Shown here: positions 11,695-24,468 of the stretch, in pieces
Layout: each line of letters starts with the position of its first letter
Position numbering within the stretch: the first letter of the stretch is position 1
Source of the DNA: Providencia manganoxydans
GTDB lineage: Bacteria > Pseudomonadota > Gammaproteobacteria > Enterobacterales > Enterobacteriaceae
DNA: 64,000 bases
Assembly: GCF_016618195.1 (NCBI RefSeq)
Contig: NZ_CP067099.1
Span: 372,001 to 436,000, forward strand
Direction of reading: 5' to 3'
Made by a program: the position numbers and the translations under genes
Notes under the pieces: model-generated
Databases searched by the model: none
The model's input: the letters and a program-made list of their open reading frames with translations, nothing else
What the model was told of the DNA's origin: nothing

Positions 11695-12909
11695 ATGTAT
11701 CATCTCGATGTCTACGGTACGCTGGTGGCGGCTACGCTTGTGCTATTGCTCGGACGTAAACTTGTAAAATCAGTTCCTTTCCTCGAAAAATATACTATCC
11801 CAGAGCCTGTTGCAGGCGGATTATTAGTGGCTTTTAGTTTACTGGTGATTAAACAAGTATTTGATTGGAGCCTGTCATTTGACTTGTCATTACAAGAGCC
11901 AATGATGTTGGCATTCTTTGCGACAATTGGTTTAAACGCAAACTTAGCCAGTTTGAAAGCCGGTGGTAAGGCACTGTTTATCTTTATTTTTGTGGTTGTA
12001 GGGTTACTGTTAGTACAAAATACTGTCGGTATCGCCTTAGCCAAATTATTGGGTCTTGACCCTCTTATGGGACTTCTTGCTGGCTCTATCACCTTATCGG
12101 GTGGGCACGGTACAGGTGCAGCTTGGGGTAAAATATTTACAGACAGCTACGGTTTTCAAAGTGCAACAGAAGTTGCCATGGCGTGTGCAACGTTTGGATT
12201 GGTCCTCGGTGGCTTAATCGGTGGTCCTGTTGCACGTTTTCTCATTCGTAACATCCCAACACCGGGTACAGCGAATGATGATAAAGATGTACCAACAGCA
12301 TTTGAGAAACCACAATCAGGTCGTATGATCACATCAATGGTATTGATTGAAACCATTGCTATGATTGCAATTTGTTTGATGGCGGGTAGCTACATTGAAT
12401 CACTATTATCTGGTACCGCGTATGCACTGCCTAAATTTGTCTGTGTGCTGTTTGTCGGTGTGATCTTAAGTAACAGCCTATCTTTAGCTGGTTTCTACCG
12501 CGTGTTTGACCGTGCGGTTTCTGTTTTAGGTAACGTCAGTCTGTCACTATTTCTTGCGATGGCACTGATGAGCTTGAAGCTTTGGGAGCTAGCTTCCTTA
12601 GCTATCCCAATGCTGATCATTTTAGTCGTTCAAGCTTGTGTTATGGCGGGTTATGCGATTTTTGTCACTTTCCGAGTCATGGGTAAAAACTATGATGCGG
12701 CGATATTAGCGGCAGGGCATTGTGGCTTCGGTTTAGGTGCAACACCAACCGCGATTGCAAACATGCAGGCTGTGACAGATAGATTTGGTCCATCACATCT
12801 TGCATTCTTAGTTGTCCCAATGGTTGGCGCATTCTTTATTGATATCGTCAATGCGATTGTGATTAAGCTGTACTTAATGTTACCTGTATTCCCTTCAGTG
12901 GTTAGTTAA
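11695..12909 (+). CDS. gltS: Sodium/glutamate symporter GltS
   Basis: Na+-coupled glutamate importer of 404 residues (E. coli GltS is 401), with about 10 transmembrane segments in two inverted halves. The two symmetric Gly-rich re-entrant loops are visible as SGGHGTGAAW in the first half and GHCGFGLGATPTAIANM in the second. GAGG seven bases before the ATG is a good ribosome site. An intrinsic terminator follows. The 244-bp divergent region shared with xanP holds both promoters, but I could not assign them confidently. Confidence 0.97.
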   Translation: MYHLDVYGTLVAATLVLLLGRKLVKSVPFLEKYTIPEPVAGGLLVAFSLLVIKQVFDWSLSFDLSLQEPMMLAFFATIGLNANLASLKAGGKALFIFIFVVVGLLLVQNTVGIALAKLLGLDPLMGLLAGSITLSGGHGTGAAWGKIFTDSYGFQSATEVAMACATFGLVLGGLIGGPVARFLIRNIPTPGTANDDKDVPTAFEKPQSGRMITSMVLIETIAMIAICLMAGSYIESLLSGTAYALPKFVCVLFVGVILSNSLSLAGFYRVFDRAVSVLGNVSLSLFLAMALMSLKLWELASLAIPMLIILVVQACVMAGYAIFVTFRVMGKNYDAAILAAGHCGFGLGATPTAIANMQAVTDRFGPSHLAFLVVPMVGAFFIDIVNAIVIKLYLMLPVFPSVVS

Positions 12910-12938
12910 CTAATTATAAATCATATAAATAGCAGGTA

Positions 12939-12966
12939 TTGCCGTGAATATAGTTCACGGCAATTT
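12939..12966 (+). terminator. gltS terminator
   Basis: A 10-bp perfect stem TTGCCGTGAA, loop TATAG, followed by TTTT. Intrinsic terminator 30 bases after the gltS stop. Confidence 0.85.
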
Positions 12967-12993
12967 TCGTTTATAGGAAGTATTATTAAGCGG

Positions 12994-13542
12994 TTAGCGT
13001 GATCGGTATAACAAGTTCAGCTGATTGAGTGCTGAAACCAGTTCATCTTCATAATGATAGAGTGACTCGGGATAGTCGGTATCACTATCGGAAGGTGAGA
13101 AATTAACGTCGGATAGTTTAATTTCTAAGTTAGTTTCCGTAATACGCATATGAATTCCTTGTAAAACTTGTTGCAATTGCTCTGCGGCTTTTCCTCCACC
13201 TCGATTTGCATAACTAACCATTAAGGCGGGTTTGTTGTCCCACTCTTTATACAAATGATCTATCGCATTTTTTAATGCCGCTGGATATCCCCAGTTATAT
13301 TGTGGAAAAACAAAAATATAAGCATCAGCCTCAGAAATTTTGTTGCTCCAAGCAATTGTATGTTCTTGGGTATATATTCCTTCAGCAGGAAGATAGGGTT
13401 CATCATCCATCGGTAAATGCCAATCTTTAAGATCAACGATTTCTGTAAGGAATTTTTTTTCAGTAATATCCTTAACCCAGCGCGCTATCTGAGGGCCTAT
13501 TCGGGTTTGCCGGACACTACCAATTAAGATTTGTATCTTCAT
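12994..13542 (-). CDS. NAD(P)H-dependent FMN reductase family protein
   Basis: Flavodoxin-like oxidoreductase of 182 residues. The N-terminal beta strand and phosphate loop IQILIGSVR and the flavin-contacting PQYNWGYPAALKNAIDHL are characteristic of the NADPH-dependent FMN reductase family (ChrR/azoreductase relatives). The natural substrate (quinone, chromate, azo or nitro compound) cannot be told. It lies between gltS and recG, which are adjacent in E. coli, so it is an insertion relative to that order. It has its own 75-base upstream gap and no partner gene. Confidence 0.8.
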   Translation of the reverse strand: MKIQILIGSVRQTRIGPQIARWVKDITEKKFLTEIVDLKDWHLPMDDEPYLPAEGIYTQEHTIAWSNKISEADAYIFVFPQYNWGYPAALKNAIDHLYKEWDNKPALMVSYANRGGGKAAEQLQQVLQGIHMRITETNLEIKLSDVNFSPSDSDTDYPESLYHYEDELVSALNQLNLLYRSR

Positions 13543-13617
13543 GTTCCACTATCTCTTTTGGTTGTGTACTTTAATTTTTACCAAAAACACTAAGGTATTT
13601 ATAGAACGATAATTAAA

Positions 13618-15699
13618 TTAAGCTTGGCTATATTGCTCGCGTTCAGGTAGCCATCTTTCAATCAGCAATTTAGCATTTTCTGGGTAGTGCTGCTGAATAT
13701 GGCGTGCGACACGTTGCACTTCTGGCAACATGTGTTGATCTCGCAGCAAATCCGCCACTTTAAATTCGGCGTTGCCTGTCTGGCGAGTACCTAATAACTC
13801 TCCCGGTCCTCTGATTTCCAGATCTTTTTGAGCAATCACGAAACCATCGTTGCTGTCACGTAACACCTGCAAACGTTGTTTGGCGGTATGTGTTAATGGT
13901 GTTTTATAAAGGAGTACACAGTGAGAAGCGATGGCGCCTCGGCCTACGCGCCCTCTTAATTGGTGTAATTGAGCAAGCCCTAGTCGTTCAGGGTTATCAA
14001 TGATCATTAAGCTTGCATTAGGTACATCAACACCAACTTCGATAACGGTAGTTGCGACCAGTAGCTGAATTTCATTATTTTTAAACGCGGCCATAATGCT
14101 TTGTTTTTCAGCTGGCTTCATTCGGCCGTGTACCAACCCAACGTTTAATTCAGGAAGTGCGAGAGCCAGTTCTTCACTGGTTACTTGTGCTGCTTGTGCT
14201 TCAAGTACCTCTGAATCATCAATTAAAGTACATACCCAATAAGCTTGCCTACCTTCATCAATACAAGCCTGCCTAACTCGCTCAATAATATCGTTACGCC
14301 GTGTATCAGGGATAGCAACGGTCGTGACAGGGGTTCTGCCCGGTGGTAATTCATCAATAACTGAAGTATCCATATCAGCATAGGCTGTCATCGCCAGTGT
14401 GCGTGGAATGGGGGTTGCTGTCATGATTAATTGATGTGGATGAAACCCTTGCAACTCACCTTTTTCACGTAAGGCAAGGCGTTGATGTACACCAAAACGA
14501 TGTTGCTCATCAATAATAACTAGCCCCAATGCCTGAAAAACGACATGTTCTTGAAAAAGGGCATGGGTACCGATAACCATACTCACTTCACCGCTGGCGA
14601 TAGCATCCTGCTGTTGTTGGCGTGCCTTGCCTTTTTGCTTGCCAACCAACCAGCCAACTTTGATCCCTAATGGCTCAAACCACTGTTTGAAATTATTTGC
14701 GTGCTGTTCAGCTAAAATCTCAGTGGGTGCCATTAAGGCCACTTGTTTACCATTTTCAATCGCAGATAACGCAGCGAGAGCCGCGACAAGCGTTTTACCT
14801 GAGCCAACATTACCTTGAATTAAACGCATCATCGGTACATCTTTCGCGAGATCTTGCTCTATCTCAGCAACCACTCGAGTTTGCGCATTGGTCGGAGAAA
14901 AAGGCAGTTGCGATAAAAATTGTGGTTTTAATTGCGCTGTTGTAGGCATAGGCTGAGCATACAATCGTTGATTACCAGCACGAATGGCTAACATACTTAA
15001 GTGATGAGCAAGGAGCTCTTCCAATATCAAACGCTTTTGGGCTGGATGTTGGCCTTTTTCTAATTCACTTAAAGCGACATTAGCTGGTGGTGTATGTAAT
15101 AGGCGGATTGCATCAGGAAGGCTAATTAAGCCTCGACTAAGTTCTTCGGGGAGTAACTCTTTTAGTTGTCCGCTTTCTAGCAGCACTAAAGCTTGCTCAA
15201 TCAACTTTCTGAGTGTTGCCTGCCTTACCCCATCAGTGGTGGGATACACAGGGGTTAGGTACTCTTGTAGCGCGATATTCGTCGTATCTTGGGATACTTT
15301 GTATTCGGGGTGAATGATTTCTGGTCCTGAATTACCACGGCGAACCTCGCCATAAGCGATAACATGACGACCTTCAGCAAGGCTATTTTTCATTGCTGCC
15401 GAAAAATTGAAAAAACGTAGGGTTAAATTACCGGTTCCATCGCTAATTAAGCAGGTCAGCATACGTTTACGACCAAACACGACTTTCGTTTGTAGTACTT
15501 CCCCGACAATGGTTGCGGTGGTACCCGGTAGTAGATCACGAATTTGGTAGAGGCGAGTATGATCTTCGTAACGTAAAGGGAGATGTAACAGTAAATCTTG
15601 AACAGTATTGAGGCCAATTTTACTTAATTTTTCTGATTGGCTGGCACCTACACCATGTAAAGTGGTCAGTGAAATTGTATCAAGCAGCCCGCTATTCAT
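13618..15699 (-). CDS. recG: ATP-dependent DNA helicase RecG
   Basis: Replication-fork and Holliday-junction remodelling helicase, 693 residues, exactly the E. coli length. An N-terminal wedge (OB-fold) domain covers about residues 50-160. Helicase motif I is GNVGSGKT at 296-303, motif II is DEQH at 397-400, and motif VI is in QLRGRVGRG. Motif I reads Asn where family members I recall have Asp (GDVGSGKT); the Walker A residues themselves are intact. In E. coli recG is the last gene of the gmk-rpoZ-spoT-trmH cluster; here a 198-bp gap holding a decayed repeat end separates it from trmH. Confidence 0.97.
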   Translation of the reverse strand: MNSGLLDTISLTTLHGVGASQSEKLSKIGLNTVQDLLLHLPLRYEDHTRLYQIRDLLPGTTATIVGEVLQTKVVFGRKRMLTCLISDGTGNLTLRFFNFSAAMKNSLAEGRHVIAYGEVRRGNSGPEIIHPEYKVSQDTTNIALQEYLTPVYPTTDGVRQATLRKLIEQALVLLESGQLKELLPEELSRGLISLPDAIRLLHTPPANVALSELEKGQHPAQKRLILEELLAHHLSMLAIRAGNQRLYAQPMPTTAQLKPQFLSQLPFSPTNAQTRVVAEIEQDLAKDVPMMRLIQGNVGSGKTLVAALAALSAIENGKQVALMAPTEILAEQHANNFKQWFEPLGIKVGWLVGKQKGKARQQQQDAIASGEVSMVIGTHALFQEHVVFQALGLVIIDEQHRFGVHQRLALREKGELQGFHPHQLIMTATPIPRTLAMTAYADMDTSVIDELPPGRTPVTTVAIPDTRRNDIIERVRQACIDEGRQAYWVCTLIDDSEVLEAQAAQVTSEELALALPELNVGLVHGRMKPAEKQSIMAAFKNNEIQLLVATTVIEVGVDVPNASLMIIDNPERLGLAQLHQLRGRVGRGAIASHCVLLYKTPLTHTAKQRLQVLRDSNDGFVIAQKDLEIRGPGELLGTRQTGNAEFKVADLLRDQHMLPEVQRVARHIQQHYPENAKLLIERWLPEREQYSQA

Positions 15700-15713
15700 T
15701 GGCTCTCCTTTAA

Positions 15714-15739
15714 CCTATTTTCGTCATACGTCAAGTTGC
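15714..15739. repeat. Decayed end of the intergenic repeat family
   Basis: CGTCATACGTCAAGTTGCTG matches one end of the repeat family with two or three changes, but no clear second end is found nearby. It lies in the 198-bp gap upstream of recG. The rest of the gap (to 15897) shows nothing I can name. Confidence 0.5.
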
Positions 15740-15897
15740 TGCGTCTTTCATATGGTAACTGTATACATTCGTTATTCATCACCGTGTTTCTATACTACTG
15801 GGGATCTTCGATGCTGATTTTTACAACTAAGATTTTGACAACTAAAAAGGTCAACAGCCCAGCGACTGGCTCTCTTGTGGTTTAGCAATATCTCAAA

Positions 15898-16617
15898 TTA
15901 TTTAGAATACAATGATTTCTTTCTCATTTTTTCGGTTAGTTGCATTTGTGCCCACCAAGACTCTTCAGCTTCGATTTGTCCTTGGTGATTAATATAAGGT
16001 CGAGGCAGACCTTTGCGCCTAGCAACTTCTGCAAGAACAGGGTAACCGCCTTCAAATAACCATTCTTGTTGCTCTTGAGCAGAAAGTAAACTGTCTTCCC
16101 TATCATACATACCGGCTAATTGACGTTGGCGCTGTGCCTCATAGAGGATCAGTGCTGATGCGACAGAGACATTGAGTGATTGCACCATGCCAACCATCGG
16201 TATGATGATATGCTGATCTGCGAGTTCAAGGGCTTTAGTCGAGATGCCTTTTTTTTCTTGCCCCATCATAATACAGGTTGGTTGTGTATAATCAATTTCA
16301 CGAAAATCGACAGCATGCTCTGATAGATTCGTAACCAGAACTTGCATTCCTTGTGATTTTATCTGTGAAATGGCGTCTTCTGTTGAGACATGAGGGATCA
16401 CTTTTACCCAACTGTTGCTGCCAGCAGCAGAAGAGACAGAAAGTTTAACTTGTTGGTCGGGCCAAATCGCATGAATTTGATGGATCCCAACAGCATCTGC
16501 GCTGCGCACGATAGCTGAAACATTATGGGGTTTATGGATTTCTTCGAGACAAAGAGTGAGATCTGGTTGCCGCATCGCCATCATTTGGCAAATGCGGCGA
16601 TAGCGGCGTTCATTCAT
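15898..16617 (-). CDS. trmH: tRNA (Gm18) 2'-O-methyltransferase TrmH
   Basis: SPOUT-fold methyltransferase of 239 residues (E. coli TrmH/SpoU is 229). It methylates the ribose of G18 in tRNA. SPOUT motifs are present: the NPHNVSA-like motif 1 (KPHNVSAIVRSADAVG), motif 2 around IMMGQEKKGIS, and motif 3 around IPMVGMVQSLNVSVASALIL, which forms the knotted S-adenosylmethionine site. It starts 18 bases after spoT and belongs to the gmk-rpoZ-spoT-trmH operon. Confidence 0.95.
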   Translation of the reverse strand: MNERRYRRICQMMAMRQPDLTLCLEEIHKPHNVSAIVRSADAVGIHQIHAIWPDQQVKLSVSSAAGSNSWVKVIPHVSTEDAISQIKSQGMQVLVTNLSEHAVDFREIDYTQPTCIMMGQEKKGISTKALELADQHIIIPMVGMVQSLNVSVASALILYEAQRQRQLAGMYDREDSLLSAQEQQEWLFEGGYPVLAEVARRKGLPRPYINHQGQIEAEESWWAQMQLTEKMRKKSLYSK

Positions 16618-16635
16618 AGTTAATTACAGGTATCT

Positions 16636-18753
16636 TTAATTACGGTTTCGACTAACACGCAATACGTCAGGCATGATACGGATTTTCCGCATCACATTCG
16701 CTAATTGAACGCGGTTTTTAGTTGTTAAACGGATAAAGGCACAATAAACACGACCATCTTTCTCTTCGGTATTCATACTTTGAATGCTAGAGTTTGCATC
16801 ATTGATGGCTGCGGTTAAATTTGCCAGAGCACCTTGGTGGTTAATCATATCGACTTTGATTTCAGCGATAAAATCAGTATTGGTGTCTGTATCCCATTCT
16901 ACAGCCATAAATTTATCCGGCTCTTTTTGGTAGCCTCGAATATTACGGCATGATTCATGGTGGATCACTAACCCTTTACCTGGGCTGATATGAGCAATAA
17001 TAGGGTCACCAGGGATAGGACGGCAACACTTAGCAAAAGTGATCAGAACGCCATCAGCACCTTTGATTGACAGCTTATTGCGAGCGGTAACTGCTGGCTC
17101 GTCTTCTGGCGTGACTTGTGGGTTGCTTTGCAAGTTACGCGCAACCACGACACTCATCGCATTACCTAAACCTATTTCTGCGAGTAAGTCATCAATTGAA
17201 TTCAGTTTCATGCGTGCCAATTCAAGGTCAATATTCGCTTGCGGCACATCGCTGAGTTTATTGCCTGTACCCAGTGCATGATTTAATAAACGGCGACCTA
17301 AATTAATAGAGTCTTCTCGTTTAAGGTTTTTTAACAGCTGACGAATTTTTGCACGTGCTTTTGAGCTGACCACAAAGTTTAGCCAAGCAGCATTTGGCCT
17401 TGCACCTGGAGCCGTAATTATTTCAACGGTTTGGCCACTAGTGAGCGATTGAGACAGCGGATAAGGTTGGCGATCAACCCGTGCCCCAACACAAGCATGG
17501 CCAATATCAGTATGGACGGCATAAGCGAAATCTACAGGTGTCGCACCTGTTGGTAGCTCAACAATTCGGCCTTCTGGTGTGAATACATAGATTTCGTCAG
17601 GGAATAAATCAGATTTAACGCTTTCGATAAATTCAAAAGAGCTGCCTGCGCTCTGTTGCAATTCAAGTAGGCTTTGCATCCAACGTTGTGCACGAACTTG
17701 TGCCGTTGTGCCTTGCTCGCCTTGCTCTTTATATGCCCAGTGCGCAGCGACCCCCATTTCAGCCATTTGATCCATATCTTCAGTACGAATTTGTACCTCG
17801 ACAGGGACACCATGTGGACCAATCAATGAGGTATGCAATGATTGATAGCCGTTAGCTTTAGGGATGGCAATATAATCTTTGATACGGCCAGGACGTGGCT
17901 TGTATAGATTGTGCATCTGCCCTAACACACGGTAGCAGGTATCCACATCCTTCACGATCACCCTGAAGGCATAGATATCCATAATTGAATGGAAACGCTG
18001 CTCTTTAAGATGCATTTTGCGATAGATAGAGTAAAGGTGTTTCTCGCGTCCACTGACTCGACAGGGGACACCCGCCTCGGTGAGGCGTCCGTCGATCTCA
18101 GAAAGGATTTTTTGGATCATTTCTTTACGGTTACCACGAGCGGCTTTAACCACTTCTTTGATAACACGATAACGGTTTGGATATAGCGCCTCAAAACCGA
18201 GCTCTTCAAGCTCTGTTTTGATGTGGTGGATACCTAAACGATGCGCTAGAGGGCTGTAAATTTCTAAGGTTTCTCTTGCAATGCGTCGACGCTTATCTGG
18301 CCTTAAGGAGCCAAGCGTTCGCATATTATGAGTGCGGTCTGCCAGTTTTATCAAAATGACGCGAATGTCTTTAACCATCGCCATGATCATTTTGCGGAAG
18401 TTTTCTGCTTGAGCTTCTTTTTTGTCGCGAAAGTTGAGTTTATCTAGTTTAGAGACACCTTCAACGAGGCCCGCAACAGTGGTGCCAAATAGCTCTTCTA
18501 TGTCCTGAAATGTCGCTGGAGTATCTTCAATCACATCATGAAGTAGCGCCGCCATAAGTGTTTCATGATCCAAGCGCATTTGAGCAAGGATGCAAGCTAC
18601 AGCAACTGGATGAGTAATATATGGCTCACCACTCGAACGGGTTTGTCCTTCATGGGCATCCCGTGCAACAACATAGGCTTTTTTCAGTAATTCAATCTGT
18701 TCCTTAGGAAGATACTTCTGAATTACTTGATTTAGGCTCTCAAACAGATACAA
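16636..18753 (-). CDS. spoT: Bifunctional (p)ppGpp synthase/hydrolase SpoT
   Basis: SpoT of 705 residues (E. coli 702). Domains in order: HD hydrolase with LLHDVIEDT (H72-D73, E76-D77), the RelA/SpoT synthetase domain around RIKDYIAIPKANGYQSLHTSL, a TGS domain (IYVFTPEGRIVELPTGATPVDFAYAVH), a helical/zinc-finger-like region with TFAKCCRPIPGD, and a C-terminal ACT domain. It degrades and, weakly, makes ppGpp in response to carbon, fatty acid or iron limitation. It lies 19 bases after rpoZ and 18 before trmH, the conserved operon arrangement. Confidence 0.98.
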   Translation of the reverse strand: MYLFESLNQVIQKYLPKEQIELLKKAYVVARDAHEGQTRSSGEPYITHPVAVACILAQMRLDHETLMAALLHDVIEDTPATFQDIEELFGTTVAGLVEGVSKLDKLNFRDKKEAQAENFRKMIMAMVKDIRVILIKLADRTHNMRTLGSLRPDKRRRIARETLEIYSPLAHRLGIHHIKTELEELGFEALYPNRYRVIKEVVKAARGNRKEMIQKILSEIDGRLTEAGVPCRVSGREKHLYSIYRKMHLKEQRFHSIMDIYAFRVIVKDVDTCYRVLGQMHNLYKPRPGRIKDYIAIPKANGYQSLHTSLIGPHGVPVEVQIRTEDMDQMAEMGVAAHWAYKEQGEQGTTAQVRAQRWMQSLLELQQSAGSSFEFIESVKSDLFPDEIYVFTPEGRIVELPTGATPVDFAYAVHTDIGHACVGARVDRQPYPLSQSLTSGQTVEIITAPGARPNAAWLNFVVSSKARAKIRQLLKNLKREDSINLGRRLLNHALGTGNKLSDVPQANIDLELARMKLNSIDDLLAEIGLGNAMSVVVARNLQSNPQVTPEDEPAVTARNKLSIKGADGVLITFAKCCRPIPGDPIIAHISPGKGLVIHHESCRNIRGYQKEPDKFMAVEWDTDTNTDFIAEIKVDMINHQGALANLTAAINDANSSIQSMNTEEKDGRVYCAFIRLTTKNRVQLANVMRKIRIMPDVLRVSRNRN

Positions 18754-18772
18754 GGCAGACCCACCTTAGTAA

Positions 18773-19048
18773 TTAGCGACGACCTTCAGCGATAGCAGAA
18801 ACTGCTTGCATTTCAGCCGCTTCTTGCTCTTGCTGTTCTTGACGTTCACGTACATCCAGTATGTGACCGTTGATTAAACCTTCTTCTATTTCGCGTAGAG
18901 CGATAACAGTGAATTTATCGTTTTCTTCAGGAACTAAAGGATCTTTACCACCTGCTTGTAACTGACGAGCTCTGCGAGCCGCGACCAGTACGAGGTCAAA
19001 GCGGTTACCAATTTTTTCTACTGCGTCTTGAACAGTTACGCGTGCCAT
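18773..19048 (-). CDS. rpoZ: RNA polymerase omega subunit
   Basis: Omega subunit of 91 residues, the same length as in E. coli. It helps fold beta-prime and forms part of one ppGpp site on RNA polymerase. The start [21 protein letters not shown] and the central RARQLQ helix are diagnostic. Located between gmk and spoT. Confidence 0.98.
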   Translation of the reverse strand: MARVTVQDAVEKIGNRFDLVLVAARRARQLQAGGKDPLVPEENDKFTVIALREIEEGLINGHILDVRERQEQQEQEAAEMQAVSAIAEGRR

Positions 19049-19105
19049 AAGTGTGCTACTCCAAAAGAAATAAAAAAATGACCTGATATGATACTGAAAC
19101 TATTC

Positions 19106-21849
<2,744 letters not shown>

Positions 21850-21858
21850 ATAAGCGAT

Positions 21859-22491
21859 TTAGTCTTGACTTTCGTAGTTAAAAATGGGGAGCCCTAAACG
21901 ATAGCGTATTGCTAGAAGTCGAGCGCTTAAACCAGCAACAAGGGTGATGATAACGACGATATCTTGCGGCAATGGCGTATATAAAAGCCCAATGTATAAC
22001 CATGCAGCGGCAAAAGAGACACCTGCATAAACTTCTTTTTGGAACACAAGAGGGATGGTATTACAGAGCATATCGCGTAGTACGCCACCGAATACGCCAG
22101 TGATGACGGCTGCGATCGCTGCGATGACTGGGCTATAATTCATATCAAGGGCGATTTGAGCACCAAGAATTGAAAATACAATTAAGCCAATAGCATCTAA
22201 AATGAGGAATAGACGGCGTAAATGCTTCATCATAGGTGCAATCCAGATAGTCACGATGGCAGCACCAGCAACAGTGAGAATATATTCGGGGTTTTTTATC
22301 CAGCCTAATGGATAATGACCGAGCAAGACATCGCGAACAGAACCACCACCAATGGCCGTTGCTGATGCAATAATGATGACACCAAAGACGTCCATTTTAC
22401 GTCGGCCAGCAGCGAGAGCCCCAGTCATGGCTTCTGCGGTAATACCTATTATATAGAGAACACTTAATAACATAATGATTCTATTCGACAC
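21859..22491 (-). CDS. yicG: YicG, TRIC-like membrane protein
   Basis: Integral membrane protein of 210 residues (E. coli YicG 205), UPF0126 family, distantly related to TRIC cation channels. Two internally similar halves are visible, each with a Gly-rich GGGSVRDVL or GGVLRDML motif, typical of the family; about seven membrane segments. Relatives have been proposed to carry small amino acids such as glycine, but the substrate here is unknown. Convergent with ligB as in E. coli. Confidence 0.88.
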   Translation of the reverse strand: MSNRIIMLLSVLYIIGITAEAMTGALAAGRRKMDVFGVIIIASATAIGGGSVRDVLLGHYPLGWIKNPEYILTVAGAAIVTIWIAPMMKHLRRLFLILDAIGLIVFSILGAQIALDMNYSPVIAAIAAVITGVFGGVLRDMLCNTIPLVFQKEVYAGVSFAAAWLYIGLLYTPLPQDIVVIITLVAGLSARLLAIRYRLGLPIFNYESQD

Positions 22492-22598
22492 TAAAGTGAT
22501 TGCTAAAGGGTAATATTACTTATAGAAATTCTCGACTGAGATTTTCTAGTGCCTTGCAAAATGGATTAGTTAAAGTAATCCGATAGCTATATTAACGG

Positions 22599-23930
22599 AT
22601 GTCAAAGGATAACATATTGAACGGTAAACTTCCCTACAAAGAAACGCAAATTACTCATGATAAACGCAGTCATCAGCTTACTAATATTAATGTTTGGACT
22701 CCGGATAGCCAATGGCTAGCGTATGACGTGCGCCCTAGTGGTAGCTCATTTACTGGGCTAACAATAGAAAAAGTTCATGTGAATAGTCAGAAGCAGCAGG
22801 AAATTTATCGAGCAAAACATGGTGCACATGTTGGTGTCGTCACTGTCAGTGCTGAAAATCCCCCTCGCTATGCTTTTATTCATGGTCCTGAATTCCCTGA
22901 TGAACAATGGCAATATGATTTTCATCATCGAAAAGGGGTATATGTTAGTGATGATAATTTAGGTAAAGCGCATCCGATTGATGCGATGTGCATTACGTCA
23001 CCTTATATCGCAGGAGCATTGCGTGGTGGTACGCATGTTCATGTTTTCAGTCCTGATGGTCAGTGGTTAAGTTTTACTTACAATGATCATGTTATGCATG
23101 AAAAAGATGCTCATTTAGATCAGCGTAATGTTGCGATAGCGGCTCCTGTACATCCGGTTAATGTGGAGCCTAAAAAGCACCCACGTGAATATAGTGGTGA
23201 ATACTTTTGTTGTGTGATCACCCACACGGTACTTGAGCCTCGGCAAGGTAGCGATGACATCAGTCGTGCTTATGAAGAAGGATGGATTGGTCAAAAAGGA
23301 TATTTAAAGAGTGATGGAAGCTGGAAAAGGAGAGCGATTGCATTTATTGGAGATACTCATTCATTAGACGGAGAAATTGTTCCTGAGGTATTTATTGTTG
23401 ATCTTCCTGATGATCAAAAAGACTTAACGCAGCAAGGCGAGTTTCCTCTACAAGGAACAACATCACAAATGCCGTATCCACCAAAAGGTGTGCAGCAGAA
23501 ACGATTGACTTTTACTCATGATCGCCGATATCCAGGCTTAGCAAAGCAGCCTAGACACTGGTTACGTTCTTCCCCTGATGGGCGTTTTATTGCCTGCTTG
23601 ATGAAAGATGATGACGGTATTGTGCAGTTATGGCTGGTAGCCACCTCGACAGGTGAGCTTACTCAAATCACCTATAGTACTACGCCTATCCAGTCAGCTT
23701 TTAGTTGGAATAGTCAAGGAACTCATATTAGTTTTATCTGTGATAACAGTGTGATGTGTTGTGATATTTCTTCAGGTGAACTGCGTAGGTTAACTGAACG
23801 TAGTGAAATTGCTCCTGTTGCTGATGCTGTTGTTTTCTCACCGGATGACCGTTTAATTGCTTATATGCGGGATGATAATGAGGGGTTTAGGCAAATTTAT
23901 ATTGTTGGTTCAGGAGTAAACACTGATTAG
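22599..23930 (+). CDS. yidR: YidR, TolB-like beta-propeller (DUF3748)
   Basis: Protein of 443 residues matching the DUF3748 family (E. coli YidR, about 415). Repeated WD/TolB-like beta-propeller blades are visible, such as PDSQWLAYDVRP, SPDGQWLSFTYND, SPDGRFIACLMKDDDG and SPDDRLIAYMRDDNEG. No signal peptide is seen. Function unknown. The ATG at 22599 lacks a clear ribosome site. The in-frame TTG at 22617 has AAAGGA seven bases upstream and could be the real start, making the protein 437 residues. Next to yidQ, as in E. coli. Confidence 0.85.
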   Translation: MSKDNILNGKLPYKETQITHDKRSHQLTNINVWTPDSQWLAYDVRPSGSSFTGLTIEKVHVNSQKQQEIYRAKHGAHVGVVTVSAENPPRYAFIHGPEFPDEQWQYDFHHRKGVYVSDDNLGKAHPIDAMCITSPYIAGALRGGTHVHVFSPDGQWLSFTYNDHVMHEKDAHLDQRNVAIAAPVHPVNVEPKKHPREYSGEYFCCVITHTVLEPRQGSDDISRAYEEGWIGQKGYLKSDGSWKRRAIAFIGDTHSLDGEIVPEVFIVDLPDDQKDLTQQGEFPLQGTTSQMPYPPKGVQQKRLTFTHDRRYPGLAKQPRHWLRSSPDGRFIACLMKDDDGIVQLWLVATSTGELTQITYSTTPIQSAFSWNSQGTHISFICDNSVMCCDISSGELRRLTERSEIAPVADAVVFSPDDRLIAYMRDDNEGFRQIYIVGSGVNTD

Positions 23931-24090
23931 TTGTATTTTAGTAGGTTAAATGTAGCCAATATAAAATATGATGAGTGCAAAACGAATTATCTACTTTTTA
24001 ATTATTATTTAATAGCTTTAATTTGATAATTTTTTAGTACTCGTGTCAAAAAGAATAAATTAAAAATTGGCTACTCTTTATTTGAATAAA

Positions 24091-24441
24091 TCAGTTTACG
24101 TTACTTTCAGAATTAATTTGGCTATGGTTTGATTTTGCATTGGCTTGTTTATCCAGTGCTTCTATTCGTTTCTTTGGCGAGTCTTCTTCTGGATTACTGT
24201 CTGCTTTAACATAATCAAGCGGTATGAGTAGTGTATCCATTACAGCAGTAAACGGTAAATCAATGGCTAATAAAGGGCGCATGACCCAACCCGTGTTTTC
24301 ATCTTTAATCATTTCAAGACTATTTTTTGAGCCTGGATAGTAGCCATCACTGGGTCCTGCGTGGCTCATAATACTAGAGCAGCCGGTGAGCAGCAGCGGG
24401 GTGAAACACACTAGTATTCTTGTAATCAATAAAACAGCCAT
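24091..24441 (-). CDS. yidQ: Lipoprotein YidQ (DUF1375)
   Basis: Small lipoprotein of 116 residues. The N-terminal signal ends in the lipobox LLTGC with the lipidated C21. The body contains the YidQ/DUF1375 pattern GYYPGS...RPLLAIDLPFTAVMDTLLIPLDY. The C-terminus is a charged, Asn- and Ser-rich tail. Residue 22 is Ser, which favours outer-membrane sorting. It is convergent with yidR, the E. coli arrangement. Function unknown. Confidence 0.85.
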   Translation of the reverse strand: MAVLLITRILVCFTPLLLTGCSSIMSHAGPSDGYYPGSKNSLEMIKDENTGWVMRPLLAIDLPFTAVMDTLLIPLDYVKADSNPEEDSPKKRIEALDKQANAKSNHSQINSESNVN

Positions 24442-24468
24442 AATTCATTTACCTATGTCATCGTCTAT

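Noticed and set aside
11712..12092. 126-codon frame antisense to gltS
   Set aside because: Shadow of gltS; no family features or ribosome site.
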